DNA of 64,000 bases from Centaurea solstitialis (GCA_030169165.1 CM058040.1:94398168-94462167); one strand, 5' to 3'. Counted from the stretch's first letter, positions 48,421 through 61,417 are shown. Notes: generated by a model from the sequence alone, not told the origin. Program-made: numbers and translations.

Positions 48421-49309
48421 ATTTGGGACTAACAACAACAAATATCATCATTTCTAGGTTTAAATAGGATAATAACGATACCTAACTTATTTCTATTTGT
48501 TGATAGGATTAATGTAGTAAACCAAATTTTTTTACATGGCCTGATGAGCTCTTTTACCTGGCCTATAAATAGTTTAGGCTTATCCATATATCTAAACATT
48601 CTTTTATTTTATAAATCAGAAATTAAGAAAAACTATTAATCAGTTTTTTTCTAGCTTAAACCCTAAAAGGAACAAACTAGTAAAAGTTGATTGTTGGGCC
48701 CTCAAAATTTCATGTTTCATTTGTACTAAAAACTGATAATTATCCAGAGACTATTCAATTTGCAGTTTCAATTAAACCAAGTCTAGTAAAAGCAAGTTAT
48801 CATTAAAAAATATGTACAAACAAACCTTTAATTTATTTTCAACGGTGTCCGCCAAAAATGATTTTCAATGGTTCACAATAAACATTTTTTTAATTTGATA
48901 GGCTTCCACCAATGTCAATGTGTTTTTTTGACGGAGGTTATTTGCCCCGTCGTGTTACTTGGCTAGTTTGATAAAATTAAAAGGAAAATGGTTAAGGTCC
49001 GCCATATTACTTGGCTAGTTTGATAAAATTAAAAGGAAAATAGTTAAAAGATAAATCAAATATTTTTAAATGGTTAAAATTATTTTTTAATAATAATAAT
49101 TCATGTTACCAACCTAGGCCCGACAATAATTAATATAACATTAAGAATTCATTTATTTATAATTTATTACCAAATAGTCATTTTATAACTTATAAGAAGT
49201 AAAACTACATCATAAAAATTTTGATCATTGCTTTGTTTAAATGATCTTTTTTGGGTTAATGATATACCAAAAAACAAATATTTTATCCAATATTTGTAAC
49301 AAATCAATT

Positions 49310-49376
49310 GCGATGTGGAGGCCTATAAGCCTCAAATCGCACCATTCCAGAAACTGATATATAAATTGACCCATCA
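49310..49376 (+). repeat. Dispersed direct repeat, copy D
   Basis: GCGATGTGGAGGCCTATAAG then CCTCAAATCGCACCATTCC and AAATTGACCCATCAC. The hairpin is GAGGC/GCCTC. Confidence 0.6.
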
Positions 49377-49805
49377 CACAATTTCATTAAAGGTGTTAGT
49401 TGAACGAACATTTTTATATTCGAATTAACATCATGTAAATTATAAAATGTAAGGTTAAGCAAACTTTTTATATAATTAATTAATATTATTTTAACACGTG
49501 TAAATAAAGACCTTCAAAAAAATTTAGTGTATATAAGGATCTTTGGATAAAAGGTAATGAGTAGTAATAAAAGAAATTATTTGGTTTTATATATTGTAAA
49601 ATATCTATTTTTTAGAAGCTTAATTTTCATTTTAGCAATTTGACGTCCAGTAACATTCCGTCATGCATCTTAACGAACCAACATTACTCCACAACATTTA
49701 TCCGACCTTTATCAAGTCCAAAAACATCATATGCCATTATAATCACCAACTTGAACAATCTAATTAAATTTAACTAGTCAAAAATTAGATATCACAATTA
49801 CACTA

Positions 49806-50395
49806 AGGTTGTGTTTAACAAACAGAAGCTAGCTTATAAGCTAGTACATGTTTGGATGGACCATAAGCCAGCTTATTGAAACGCTAATTGGAGTGAGTTT
49901 CAAAAGCTTTTTGTAGCTTTTTCCAATCATTTCTTTATTAATATTAATTATTATACTCCAAGATACCCTTTTTGGTCATTTTACATATTCATAAGCTATT
50001 TTATACCAAACATAATTTATTAATAAGCTATCTTATCACCCATTAGGCCATGCGTACCGCAGGGGTGGGTTCAGCGGGTTCGAACTCGCCGGGCTCAGAG
50101 GGTTCTGCTACGCGACCGGCGAGTTTGGGTTCGAGAGGCTAGAGGGTTGTCCACAGTACCGCTCACAACAGCTTATGTTGTTGTGGTGTGTGTGAGGGGT
50201 GTGTTTAATTAAATGAGAGGGTTGGGTACTAATCAAAGAAGGTTCCAGAGGTTGGAGAAAAGTTGACGTAGCAGCTGATGTGACAGCTGATATGACAGTG
50301 GAGTTGAAAGGGTTTAATACTCATAACCTTAGCTAGCTTATTAATCATCAACTAGCTTATAACTTATCATCATCTAGTTCCCAAAACAAACCTAA
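49806..50395. mobile_element. MITE, GCTAGCTT family, copy 3, interrupted
   Basis: AAGGTTGTGTTTAACAAACA at the left and CCCAAAACAAACCT at the right. The body matches 930-1171 (CTTTTTGGTCATTTTACATA, ACCAAACATAATTTATTAAT). It is split by a second MITE at 50046-50328. Confidence 0.65.
50046..50328. mobile_element. Harbinger-like MITE nested in copy 3, TTA duplication
   Basis: GC-rich 283-bp block starting GGCCATGCGTACCGC and ending CTCATAACC, flanked by TTA at 50043-50045 and 50329-50331. The MITE sequence resumes on the far side. Confidence 0.6.
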
Positions 50396-50565
50396 TAAAA
50401 TCAATTTTCATTATTTTAAAATGAACATAAAGCATGCAAAATAAGATCCATTTTAAAGACACCAATCAATGTCAACTCCTACCAAAAAACACATTATTTA
50501 TGACCCACTTTTCTCTCCCTCACACACACATAAAACACCATAACTGTGTGTGATTCCCATCCATC

Positions 50566-53046
50566 ATGACCAAGTGCTTCAGTTTCACGGCCTCCAGAAA
50601 CCGGTGTCTCCGGTCGACTTTCTCCAGCTCCGGCCTCCGATCAACCCTCACCGACCTCGGCGACGGCACCGTCATCCACTGCTGGGTCCCCAAGGCCCGT
50701 AAGGAGACCCGACCCAACCTCCTCCTGATCCACGGGTTCGGAGCCAACGCCATGTGGCAGTGGGGCCCGGACATCATACCGAAATTCGTCCGCCACTATA
50801 ACGTGTACGTGCCGGACCTCGTGTTCTTCGGCGACTCGTTCACGACTCGGTCCGACCGGACCGAGTCGTTCCAGGCCCGGTGCGTGCACCGGGTCATGGA
50901 GGCGAACTCGGTGCGAAAGGTGACGGTGGTGGGGCTGAGTTACGGCGGGTTCGTGGCGTATAGCCTGGCTGCGCAGTTTAAGGAGCTGGTGGAGAGGGTG
51001 GTGATATGCTGCGCCGGGGTGTGCTTGGAGGAGAAGGATATCGCGGAAGGGCTGTTTCCGGTGAAGAATGTGGCGGATGCCGCCGATATACTGGTGCCTC
51101 AGACGCCGGAAAAGATGAAGGAGTTGATGAGGTTTACGTTTGTTAAGCCGCCGGTGAAGACTCCCAATTGTATACTTGTGGACTTTATCGACGTAAGACG
51201 TTTTTGCTATTTTTAGACTTCTTTTTTACTTGCATTAAATTGCTATAAATAAAAAGTAAAATGGAGCATAAAATGACTGTGTGCAAAACTAATTTGAAAA
51301 ATGTAAGATTTAATTGAATATAGTTTTATAAGAAAATTTGTTGGTTGGGAAGTAATATTATAAATATTTAAACGATCTAAAAAAATATTTAATTTTTTTT
51401 TAGGTTGGAATAAGTAAATAATGAGAAAATGTAAGGATAAGAGAGAATACCAAAAAGAACGGGGAGAAAAAGTGGAGTTTCTGGACGGTGCTTCGTATCT
51501 TTCTTTTGTACTTTTGAGTTTAATCTCTATATTTTCTATTTTAATAAAAATAAATTGTTTTTTTTATAGATTAAGACAAATGCATAAACACTGGTAAAAG
51601 CAGTGTTATAGATTTCCGGTAGCTTTGAATTAAAAACTTGTTACAAAAAAAGGTATTCCATTTTCCGAGTAAATAAAATGATATTAAATAAAAACATTTG
51701 GCATTTTTCCAGTTTAAATTATCTTTAAAAAAGTTGTTTTCCTCATTTTATTATAAGATTTTATGGAAATTTATACATTTACCTACGATCATGGTGTAGA
51801 GTGGTTAACCCGATTCAACCCAACCCTACCCAAAAGATAGACTTAAGTCTTAAAATCTTCAAAGCATAGGTATTGAACTGCAATTAGGTTAGGACCGTTT
51901 CAGCTCGTAATTAACTCCATTTTTATTTCCGTGAACATTCCACCTCCTTTTTTTTAAATTGATAGCCTTATTAGTATGTTTTCATTTTGATTTTACTTCG
52001 TTTAAACACAATTGCTAAGTTGTATTGTTACACAAAGTTTCAACCCTTATGAGTTGAGCTGGTTGAGATTTTTCAGTTGGATAGGATTGTTCAAATGTCT
52101 TCAACTCAATCAAACTCGTGTGTATCCTTACATGCATGTATATTGGTAATTGATTTCAGGTGACAAATGTTAAAAATGACACTTTAGAGGACAAACGAGA
52201 ACACGACATGTGTCCCATTCATCTTAGATAATAGACATCGATTTTTTTACGACATTGATGAACACTCATAACCACCATTCATGATGAATATGTCGTGGAC
52301 ACATGGCGCAATCTCGTTATACGTTTATTTGATATGAGCCGAACACATTTTAGGATCTATATCTTTTTTAGTCGGTCAAAACAAGTGTCAACACTCAAAA
52401 GTGATTGCCCACTGAGAAATTTCTGATACAAAGGCAAAAGTGTCACATTGCTATAACTAACATGTGTAGATGGTATGTGTTGCAGGAAATGTGCAGTGAA
52501 CATATAAAGGAGAAAAAGGAACTCATCCTTACTCTAGCCAAAGACCGAAAACTTTCCGAAATTCCCAAAATACCCCAGGTTACCTCCTCAACTTCCTTCC
52601 TTATATTCTCTTTCTACTTGTAAAACTCATCATATATTTTCATTCAAACTGAAATTGAAATTGGTTGCAGCCAACAATGATAATCTGGGGTGATAAAGAT
52701 CAAGTATTTCCTTTGGAATTGGGTTACAGACTTCAAAGGTTTCAATCTACTCATCAACTTTAAAGACCTTCTACTCATATACAAATCATTCATGAAGGAT
52801 ATGTATGTATATATGTATATATATTTAATTGAAATATGCTGCTGTTGTTGCAGGCATTTGGGTGATAATGCAGTGATGGTGGTTATCAAGAATACAGGCC
52901 ATGCTTACATTGTAGAAAAACCTAAAGAATTCTATAAACATCTTAAATCCTTTCTACTCCCTCCTCTTCCTCATCCTCCACCACCAACCGCCACCACCAC
53001 TGCCGCCGCCACAACCAATCACCAGAATAGCGCTCTTTCTACCTGA
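50566..53046 (+). CDS. Alpha/beta hydrolase, 4 exons
   Basis: Exons: 50566-51192, 52486-52578, 52671-52738, 52854-53046; 981 bp, 326 residues. The fold's signatures are in place: oxyanion loop LLIHGFGA (His56-Gly57), nucleophile elbow VGLSYGG (Ser125), acid IIWGDKDQVFP (Asp250) and catalytic histidine NTGHAY (His279), so a serine hydrolase is expected. It belongs to the plant family related to monoacylglycerol-lipase/ABHD6-like proteins; the substrate is not predictable. The C-terminus ends in a Pro/Thr/Ala-rich tail (HPPPPTATTTAAATT) beyond the fold. There is no clear signal peptide. Exon 1 is strikingly GC-rich with G/C-ending codons, while exons 2-4 are AT-rich like the region. Confidence 0.92.
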
Positions 53047-53171
53047 ATCCCACCCTAAAGTTATCATGTTCATGCGTATTTCCTCAAAAATTTTCTTAAC
53101 TATTCATGACTCCACATGATTCTTGTAATCTAACAATTTTAAACTTATTTTATTACCTAATTACAAACAAG

Positions 53172-53243
53172 TGCTCTCTCTGTGTGTGTGTGTGTGTGTC
53201 TCTCTCTCTCTCTCTCTTGTGACTCTCTCTCTCTCTCTCTCTC
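53172..53243. repeat. (TG)n(TC)n compound microsatellite
   Basis: TG units followed by two TC blocks separated by TTGTGAC, about 130 bp after the alpha/beta hydrolase stop codon, so possibly in its 3' untranslated region. Confidence 0.9.
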
Positions 53244-53890
53244 ATTTTGCTAAAGGGCTGTTTCGGTTACATAAAACCCTATGCCTATATGCATTTATTA
53301 AAAAAGATGCAAAAAAGCAAGATGCATGTTATCGCAAAAGTCAAAACAAGTGAAACTTTACACAAACATGCAAGTTATATGTATATACCAAGGATTCAAG
53401 AAGAATCATGACACCACGAAGTCGCAAATATTCATGAAGAAAAGAAAAAGAGACCAACTCTAAAACAATCTCGAGACTCTTTGACATTTATAACATGGAT
53501 AAAAGAAACAAGCCAATGGATACTTATCTTTTATGCAAAACCGTAAAGAGTTCTCTTGCTAAGCCATTCCACCATTCTCAGGAGCAGCTATTGTAGTCTC
53601 TTAATCATATCTACTGTTTAAGCTAGCTCTGCAATGTCAATCCGTTGTGAGAATGGTTAGTTTTTTGTGTACAATTAGGGTGCTTTTGGTATTCTTACAG
53701 AATAAAACATAAGAGTTGTTCAATGTTTGATAAGAAAAAACTAGACAGCACAGAACATAAAATATAATAATTGAAATTTAAACAATGAATAAAATGTACA
53801 TAGAAAGTGTAATTGATGCTTTAGAAAAGAAAGTGTATTTCATGCACATGTATAAAATGGCAGTGCTTACCCCTGTGAATTGTGATTGGT

Positions 53891-54132
53891 TTATTTGCCA
53901 AACAAATCTGGCCTCCCTTGAGGTTCTCCTGCCTTAGAGTGTTCACCTGCCGCTGAAAAAAGTTTACAAATAAGAAAGAACTCTAATCAAACGCAATATT
54001 CTTTCGGGTCTGATTAGAAGCGTGTTATCTTAATATAACAAATCAATCATTGTGTTGATGGCTTACTAATCATGAGTAAGTTTTCTATATTCTTTTTTCT
54101 TTTTTCTCTTTTTTTGGTGAGGTGATGGGGCT

Positions 54133-54168
<36 letters not shown>

Positions 54169-57100
54169 GTTACCTCCCTCCTCTGAAATATCTGATGTCC
54201 AAAGAGTAAGATTATCCTTAATCAGCTGCATGATCAGTGTGCTATCCTTGTATGATTCTTCATCCAGGGTATCAAGTTCGCTGATAGCCTCATCAAATGC
54301 CTGTTTAGCCATATGGCAGGCCCTGCATAAGTTAGAAATATTTCACCAATTTAAATGATATATCAATTGTGATTCATAAGTACCAAAAAGAAACCATATG
54401 CTCCCTCCACTTTGACTTTTGAGGTTAAACTAACTACCCTCTACAGTTAAGATCAATACGGATTTGGATGCAATTTTCGGTACATTAACTTAATTTCATT
54501 ATTTCTTATAAACTTATAATAATTAACAACATTTCTTCAACCCGCTTTAACTACTGAGTTGGAAAGTTTCCATTTGACCAAAAAAGTCAAAGCATTATCA
54601 TTTATTTATTACATAGAAACTCAAAGATGACACAATGATTAAACCTTTCAGGGGAGTACAATATCTCGTAGTAAAAGACCGAAAAATTCAAAGCCAAACC
54701 AAGTCTGATTGGATGAGTAGGTGGCAAATCAGATGTAGCAATAGCAGTTGCAGCCTGCAATGAAATATAACAATCCAACTAAGACTCCAGTTCTGATTAT
54801 TTAACAAAACAAGTAAAAGGGTATGACTACTGCATCACTAATCATATATAGAAAAAAGAAAAAGAAAATCTGAAATCAAAATAACCTCATAAGCTTTGAG
54901 AGACTGATCTGTAACTTCCTTACGATCATCCCCTGATTTAAATTCAGCCAAGTAACGAAAGTAATCCCCCTTCCTGTTTAGATATGAAGGGGTCAATGAA
55001 TAAGAAAAACTGTGTTAGTCTCCATGCATAATTGATATAAAATTAAACAGAATAAAAAAATCACAAGAGAGAATCCTGCTAGCATAAACTAATACAATAA
55101 AAACATAACATATTCAGACGCCATAATGGTACTTTCTCAAATCCCATGAAATTGCAACAATACTATTTGGCAAGCATATCCAAATGAAACATTGTTGATT
55201 TTTTTGCATATACAAGTTTCAAGTTTAAAGCAACCTTTTTCATCCAAGACATCATTCAATAAAAAGTTAGGCTTTTAAACATTCGTGCCAAAAGGTGTTA
55301 TTGCAAATTTCATGAGATTGATGGATGGAGTGCACTTTGTGGTAGTTAACTTGTCTCTCTGTAATCTAAAGACTCACATCTTATGATAGAAGACAGCAGA
55401 TTCTCCAGATTTTGATGATGGGAGCAAGTGGGAATCGATTGTCGAGAGTATGTCATTGGATATTCTTGTAAGCTCATCTTCCACCCTTTTTCTATAATCC
55501 TTTATCCTTTTCACATTTTGCTCATGACCCTTGCCCTCTTCCTTTTGTTCAATAGATGACAATATCCTCCATGATGCTCTTCTTGCTCCAATCACATTTT
55601 TGTATCCAACAGACAACAAGTTTCTCTCTTCTAGAGTCAGATCCACATCCATCTTTGCAATAGATTTCATTGCTTCAACCATCTCTGAGTCATAAACAAG
55701 ATTATAAATAATAAAACAAATTAGTAGAATGTCTAACTCAAAGAACTTCAAAGAGGCAACATAGAATTTAAAGGGCATGTGTTTTCAGTGCATTGTTCAA
55801 TATAAAAGTGATAGTTCATCAAAGACTTGAATGACCTTCAATCATAGTTCCCACTCCAAAGTGTCTTATAGTTTCATTACTTTCACAAGTAACATGTTTT
55901 TTTTCTATCTAATAAGGTCGCATACTACATACTCCTTCCATTTCAAAGAAAAAGTCACTACTTAATTAATGGAGAGATTTCAACTTCACATTGATATGCA
56001 TTCTTTCCACTTAAACATAAGCCAAACTAACCTGACCTTTACTCCAAGAGACATTATTTCCACTAAGCTTGTCAAAACTACATTACCATTTTATAAAAAG
56101 ACTATCACACAAGAAAAACAAGCATTTCATCGCAAACTAGGATACAACAAAAACCCATTGAAAATTAGAAAAAGAGATGAAACATGAATACTTTGCTTTT
56201 GTGCTTTCTATATGAAGTTAATTCCTTCTATACACCATGCCCCTTGAAATCTCTTCGTTGCCCCATGCTAATCCTAGTATTCTCCTGTCTCCGTCCCTCC
56301 ACACTGAACACGAGTCAGATAACCAACCCATCTCAAGCATTATTGCATAAATATTCCTTCAACCAGTACCACCAAGACCTTCTCAGAAATATCTTAAATT
56401 TCTAACGATACTCATGTGTATGTACAGCCACATCAACAATAGCATTTTTGCTACACTGTCATTTTGTAGATGTTCTGTTTGGTGGCTTAACAGTTTTCTC
56501 ATAGACTATTGGAGTATAGGACTCGTTCTTTTCCTATAAACTTACCTTCAGCTTTGTTTATGTTTTATATTTACATAACACTTCCCATGTTTCCCACCAA
56601 TTTATCCACCCTCCCTTTGCAGACTGAACCACATCAATCTATAGCAAAACATCCTTTTCTCCCATAAGAATGCACAACAATGGATGTCCCATATCAATTG
56701 CAACATGCTTCTTTTTGGCAAACTTTGAAGCTAAAGTTACCCAATTGCCCCCTAGTCACTATTACATTAGCCTATAGGATACTAATTTGGCTCACCAAAA
56801 TTAACCTCATTTTGAAAATTCCTGTAACTTAATAACATCATACACTTCCTTTATATTTTCTATGACATTTAGACATTCAACTAGTAGTTATACTGTCTTT
56901 TTCTTGGAGTACCATAGTACACAAAATAGAAAAATTATATGAATTACTTCAAAACAAACAGGTCTGATGCCGAAAATCAAACTGGACCAGTTTATGTTTC
57001 TGAGGTGCATATAATAGTTTAGAGAGTAAAAATAGCCCCCGAATTTCATAAAGCGTTGCAAACACACCGAGTCCGCACATGTCTAGTAAGACCATAGCAA

Positions 57101-57791
57101 CAGCATCAAGTATGATCATGGAAAGTAGTTGCAAAAGTCCACTTGGAGGACATTACCTAGTGCCAACTATTACAATTTACAACCACTTGGTTTAGTTAGT
57201 TTCAAAATCCACCTGAATCATTTTCAGTTCTCATTCTAAGCCAGCTTGATAGAGAATTTTGTAATTAACTTTCATCTACAACAAAATTAGATACGTTAAC
57301 ATCTGAATTAAAGAGATTAGAAGACCGAATTAACACAAAATATGGACTTAATTGTAAGTAATCAGTATTCTTCTGATGTCCACAAAGACATCAAATAAGA
57401 AGGAAAACATATACAAATTGAGAAATCTGTTTGAAATTAAGAGTTGGTTATAGCATCGAAACAAGGAAATAAACAACAATTTTCAGTTGAAACAAACAAC
57501 AGAAACGCATAGAGACAGATACCTAAAAAACCTCAAGGAAAATAATCTCCATGAAAATGCAATTAAGAAGATATAGATTTTGAATTTGTAACAACATGTA
57601 ATAAGAAGAAGCAACTGGAACTTATAAAAGTAAATTAGGGAATTTATGAAGGAAAGTGAAAAGGCTGAAATTGTATGAAAGTAAGTAAAATAATGTTAAT
57701 TATAGTATAGTATAGTACCATCATATCTCTCAGCTTGCTCTGCAATTCTAGCAAAGTAAACATGGCGATCTCTCTCCTTTTGCGTATCCAT
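53891..57791 (-). CDS. 14-3-3 protein, epsilon-like class, 6 exons
   Basis: Minus-strand exons: 57719-57791, 55378-55684, 54886-54973, 54645-54754, 54174-54322, 53891-53946; 783 bp, 260 residues. 14-3-3 proteins bind phosphoserine/threonine partners as dimers. Family signatures are intact: RNLLSVGYKNVIGARRASWR, KGDYFRYLAEF, HPIRLGLALNFSVFYYEI, and SYKDSTLIMQLIKDNLTLW followed by TSD. The N-terminus MDTQKERDRHVYFARIAEQA carries the dimerisation helix. The late first intron and six-exon layout suggest the epsilon group. The variable tail is EHSKAGEPQGRPDLFGK. The last intron ends in a tandem acceptor (CAGCGGCAG); I used the downstream AG, which gives EEGGEHS. The upstream one would keep the frame and add two residues while changing one. 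The donor of the same intron borders a 35-base homopolymer. Confidence 0.95.
54133..54167. repeat. 35-base G homopolymer (C on the gene strand)
   Basis: An uninterrupted run of 35 G, C on the 14-3-3 coding strand, starting 6 bases into the last intron (GTAACA then the run). The length may be an assembly estimate. Confidence 0.9.
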
Positions 57792-58011
57792 GGAGTCTGC
57801 AAAACCCTCGATTTTTTTACAGTTGGAAAAACGAAGGCAAGCAAGCAGGGGGTGGTGGTGACTGTAGAGTGTAGAGGACGATGGTCAGCATATGGTCCAC
57901 TTATATTTTATGTTTTTTCTTTTATTCATTTTTTTTAATTTCCTGATCCTTCTACTTCTCCCGTTCTCCGCTTCATTTCTTTTGATTACCTTCTCATTTC
58001 TCGTTATTTTT

Positions 58012-58318
58012 AAAAAATGATTCAGTTCACGAAAGTGTATCGAACTTGTCTAAAAGGTTATTGTATGTATTGTACTTTCATTTTTACTATTTGGCGTATC
58101 AAACTATCAAAACCTACCATTTAATGTATTTCGTAACAAGTTGGATACACTTTTATGAAAAGTTGGATACATCAAAATGATGGGTTTTGATAAAGTTGGA
58201 TACATACAATGACCAATTTTTAAACTCTGATATGTCAAATGGTAAAAATGGAAGTACGGTACATACAATAACTTTTCGTGACAAAGTTGAATACACTTTT
58301 GTGAAGTAAACCCTTTAA
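58012..58318. mobile_element. MITE with about 75-bp terminal inverted repeats
   Basis: Left TTCACGAAAGTGTATCGAAC against right GTTGAATACACTTTTGTGAA. The inverse match continues through TTATTGTATGTA and ATTTTTACTATTTG for about 75 bp. It shares the TATTGTATGTA block with 9811-10068. It lies upstream of the 14-3-3 gene. Confidence 0.8.
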
Positions 58319-58324
58319 AAAATG

Positions 58325-60370
58325 GCTATCAGGACGGTGTTGTGTTTGACAAACTAGCTGATATGTTGGTTGATAGATGAAACGGTTTGTACAATTAGCT
58401 TAGAATTAGATGGTTTGTAAAATAAATGTCTTCATTATGCATGCATATACACACACATAAATAATATTGTAATTTTTATGTTTATAATAAAAGTATTTAA
58501 ACTATTGTTCTCCCATTTTATTTTATAGTTATGTTTTATCATGTTATAGTTATACCAATTACATGACAAATAATTAATTATATCTTGTCCAGTTCAGTTT
58601 TATCATATCTCGTCATTTCCTATTTAGTATATGCACATCAAGCATTACCTTAAAGTGTCAATCATATACATTATAATCAAAGAAGAAAGTGGTTGTGACA
58701 TTACAATAATTATGAATGGAGGTGGCAATGTAGCGATGATTGTCGTGGGGTCGGTGTGGCCCGAGGGATGGACCATAGTCATCGTGAAATTGTTGTACAT
58801 TGTGTAATATAGCTCATATGACATGATCAAATAGATCATTCATATTAAAATTTACATAGTGTTTTAAAATAAAATTGATATGAAAGCAATTTAAATGTAA
58901 TAGAATTAAATTTACATGTTTGATTTAGCATAAAATAAAATAAAAGCTATCAAAGTATTGAAGTTTGTTTACTCGTTCTACAAAGTATCTTTTTTTTTTA
59001 ATTTCAAAATTAGAATATAATAATGTAGAATACAATAATGTAAAATAACCGCACTATTTTCTAAAAATGCCTTAAAAACAAATTTCATCATTTTAACGAG
59101 CTCTTAATTATAAGTTTCTTTTGCTTAATCACGTAAGAAGATATCCAACAAATTCACTTGAATAAAGTAAAGGATTTATGCTCTAACAATCTTTCTAGAA
59201 CTTTATCTAAACTAAAAGGAAGAGCTAGCGAAATTCTCCAAAGTTAAGAATATGCAATATGTTTTTTTATAGATTCTTTAGTTGTAATTTTTTTTTAAAG
59301 ATTTTAACTTTTATACTTTATTTTAAAAAAACTTTAGAGACTATCTTAAAAATGTTTGAAAACATTACATGAAAGGACATTCGAATAAATTCAAATGATA
59401 CGAACCAAGTTGGACCCAAAGTTGATTGGCAAGATATATTCGATGAAAAGTATAACAAATTCCTTTCTAAATATTAATATTAAATTAAAACCTAGAAACA
59501 TCATGTAATTCTATTAAAGTCCATTTATTCATATTTAATGATTATCGAATATGGAGTAAATTTGAAAAATCGTCCATATCTTTAATAAAACTTTAATTTT
59601 CATCCATGGAATTTTGAAACTACATCAATATCTTGGTTTTCATTTGATTTTCAGTTTCATTGTAACTTAAGAGATTTTAGTGCCTATCGCTGTCTTAAAT
59701 GACAAACCGAACGATATTCTAATCATTTTCAAATAAGAAAGATTTTGTGATTTACGTTTCTTCTTCTTTTCTTATCCTTTCTTCAATCCATATTTCATCA
59801 AATCAGATAAAAACAAGGACATTATATATCTATAACATTTTACAGGAGTTAAAAACACTATTCATGGAACAATAGTTTTTTATTAAATTACAACTTGTCC
59901 CTCAAGTTTGTATTTATTGTCTTTATGTTTTTGATCTTTAAAAATGCTTTTCATCCCTATAGTTTTATTTTTATTCCATTTTCATCCTTTCATCTAACTT
60001 TATTAAATTACGTGGTTAACACATCCAAAAAATGTTTGATTAAATTACATAATTGGTTCTTATAGTAGACTATTTTTATATTTTTTATCCTCAAATTACA
60101 TAATTCATATTTTGTTCTTTTACTTAGTTATTTATTTATTAAGACATTTTGTTTATTAGTTGATTATAAGTTATATAACTTTAATAAAAAACAATCAAAT
60201 AATTTCATTAAGCTATTGATAAGTACGTATTTTTTTCCACAACTTAAGGTTAAAATCTCTTAACATTAATATTTTTTATTTGTTGATTTTATTAAATCTT
60301 TTTATCTATTTTAAATAACTATTTACATAAAAATTCATCTTACTACTTATCATAAAATCTATCATAACTT
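58325..60370. other. Intergenic; partial MITE then AT-rich DNA, possible Helitron body
   Basis: GTGTTTGACAAACTAGCTGA near 58342 is a partial GCTAGCTT-family MITE. The rest is very AT-rich and ends at the Helitron 3' terminus at 60375-60406, so an unknown part of this stretch may be Helitron interior. No gene seen. Confidence 0.4.
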
Positions 60371-60374
60371 ATAA

Positions 60375-60406
60375 CCCGGTACGAAGTCCGGGCTCTTAAT
60401 AACTAG
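60375..60406 (+). mobile_element. Helitron 3' terminus (5' end not found)
   Basis: CCCGGTACGAAGTCCGGG forms a hairpin, followed by CTCTTAATAA and CTAG before T. This is the standard 3' end of a plant Helitron. No matching TC-type 5' end was seen upstream. Confidence 0.65.
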
Positions 60407-61417
60407 TTCAACAGCATTTAGAAACTAATTATTTTTTCTGATGTGATTTTCTTATTTTGGTAGGGCATTTCTCAAATCATTCATATTTGATTTTCTTATT
60501 TATGTGTTTACATGAACATTTTAAATCCTTTCTTCGATGAAGCCTACCAAGAAAAAGAATCCCGCAAGTAAAATTAAGAATATCAAGAATTTTTTGCTCA
60601 ACTCCAAAATTTATAAAACAAAATCATAAATCAGAAGCCTAAATTCAAGAACAATATATCAAGAACATCAAAACCCCTAAAATTGGAAATATAAGAGAAC
60701 ATTGAACATGGCTAAGAGAACTCTTGAGAACTTCTACGTGTGACAGGGAGGTGTTTCTGAAAGGTATGGTGGCCGGATACGAAACTAGATTTTTTTTAAA
60801 TGATGGCACCATTTGACTAAAGAAATAAAAATCTGAATATATTTTTTTTACAAAATCATCATTAGTTAGCGTGTTAGCGTTTTATATTTCACATGTAAGA
60901 TCCTTTTTTTAAGACTTGTAATGCAAAAATTCAGAAACATGATAAATCTAAAGCTAAAAGTAAAAACACTAAGAAAATAACACAAATATGATTCGATCAC
61001 ATGCCCATTGTATGAAGAAAAACAATGCAAACTAACTTTATCATGAAAAACTTTTGTCATCGGTGTAGTTTCAAATTATATACGATAAAGAAATTTCAAA
61101 TCTCAAATGCTTATATATACTTGTATATTAATTTTTACATAAGAAAAAAGAACACCAAAAAGGCACAAATGTAAACAATAAAATCCTTGACCAACTTCAA
61201 ATCCAATATAAATGTCGATTCCAACATTTTTTTGTTGTTTTAATTTAAACGACGGCCCTAAATACATGTATTATTGAATTTAATGAACTTATACACATTT
61301 GGTTTGAATACCAATCTCTCATTTTCTTCAATTAACATACACTTTTATAATCTATATTACATTAAACATGGATTAAATTAGAACAAAACTTTCGTATAAA
61401 AAAAACATCAAAACAAT
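60407..61417. other. Intergenic, AT-rich, no gene seen
   Basis: Short frames only. No repeat boundaries recognised. Confidence 0.4.

Larger units (their letters stand above)
46611..49805. other. Gene-free stretch carrying three dispersed repeats
   Basis: AT-rich throughout. No frame with recognisable domains. The ordered features are repeat copies B, C and D listed separately, a TATA-like CCTATAAATAG at about 48560, and a near-exact short duplication near 48960-49040 (ACTTGGCTAGTTTGATAAAA twice). Confidence 0.45.

Noticed and set aside
54085..54358. Frames with poly-Gly or poly-Pro next to the 14-3-3 exon
   Set aside because: They read through the 35-base homopolymer in the last intron; splice sites and family alignment place the exon end at 54174.
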